Assembly (NCBI GenBank): GCA_022865525.1
Contig: JALHSV010000554.1
Location: 1-5,860 of the forward strand
Direction of reading: 5' to 3'
Length of the DNA: 5,860 nucleotides
From: Thermodesulfovibrionales bacterium
Lineage (GTDB): Bacteria > Nitrospirota > Thermodesulfovibrionia > Thermodesulfovibrionales > SM23-35
Part shown: positions 5,730 to 5,860 of the stretch, piece by piece
How the letters are laid out: every line of letters begins with the position of its first letter
How positions within the stretch are numbered: the stretch's first letter is position 1
Notes under the pieces: generated by a model
Told to the model about the DNA's origin: nothing
Databases searched by the model: none
The model's input: only the letters and a program-made list of their open reading frames with translations
Program-made: the position numbers and the translations under genes

Positions 5730-5860
5730 TCACTTTGTTTTCAAAAACGAGAGCATCAGGGTAATGTTCAAAAGTTCAGGATTCTCAAAAGACTGCTTTA
5801 CCGTAACCTTCTTTATCGTAAGAATCATCGGTGCATGATCGATCCGGTAAAATATGTTCA
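5730..5860 (-). CDS. gspM: C-terminal end of a GspM-like T2SS protein, partial
   Basis: The last 42 codons of a minus-strand gene enter from the right edge and stop at TGA 5732-5730. The visible residues include NIFYRIDHAPMILTIKKVTV and end NITLMLSFLKTK. This fits the ferredoxin-like C-terminal domain of GspM/PilO-type proteins, in which a short helix and a strand (ILTIKKVTVKQ) are followed by a loop and a last strand (LLNITLMLSFL). GspM is a bitopic inner-membrane protein that connects GspL to the T2SS assembly platform. Its position directly ahead of gspN supports the call. The match rests on a short piece plus context. A PilO-like protein is the main alternative. Confidence 0.6.
   Translation of the reverse strand, partial: NIFYRIDHAPMILTIKKVTVKQSFENPELLNITLMLSFLKTK

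Noticed and set aside
5560..5838. 92-codon plus-strand frame with a good GGAG ahead
   Set aside because: It begins in a repeat arm and then runs antisense to the gspM 3' end. The gspM reading is better supported. It is kept only as part of the mirrored-arm observation.
1..5860. CRISPR array, tRNA, rRNA or transposase gene
   Set aside because: No regularly spaced direct repeats, no tRNA- or rRNA-like segments and no transposase motifs were seen on either strand. The repeats found are inverted and non-coding.

Overview
The window looks like chromosomal DNA of a Gram-negative (diderm) bacterium of moderate GC. It carries two type II secretion (T2SS) genes, a lipobox-bearing protease, and dense small intergenic inverted repeats. 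The chorismate synthase style and the repeat types would fit a Nitrospirota- or Desulfobacterota-like lineage, but that placement is an impression, not a computed result.

Layout, left to right. Positions 1-66 may hold the first codons of a minus-strand gene cut by the window edge. A short inverted-repeat element (61-159) follows, and one of its arms forms a good intrinsic terminator for aroC. aroC (chorismate synthase, minus, 214-1413) is complete, with a small in-frame repeat in a loop region. A 108-bp divergent spacer with a good plus-strand promoter leads to a 175-residue CPBP/Rce1-type glutamic intramembrane protease (plus, 1522-2049). A 203-bp convergent spacer holds another inverted-repeat element (2106-2218). 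Then, reading leftward on the minus strand, come the 3' end of gspM (5730-5860), a 406-bp spacer built largely of repeat elements, gspN (4517-5323), and 5 bp later a 752-residue S8 subtilisin-like protease (2253-4511).

The most interesting reading is that these parts form one surface-protein sorting system. The S8 protease ends in eight glycines, a cysteine, a hydrophobic helix and an Arg-Arg tail. That is the layout of the Cys-containing C-terminal sorting signals (MYXO-CTERM, JDVT-CTERM and Synerg-CTERM types). Enzymes of exactly the CPBP class encoded next door have been proposed to process such signals, and MYXO-CTERM proteins reach the cell surface through T2SS. So T2SS genes, a tagged cargo and a candidate sorting enzyme lie within about 4.3 kb. 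The cargo is odd as well: a Rossmann/GATase-like domain of about 210 residues interrupts its catalytic domain just before the active serine, the conserved proline near that serine is replaced by alanine, and it has an N-terminal lipobox in addition to the C-terminal tag.
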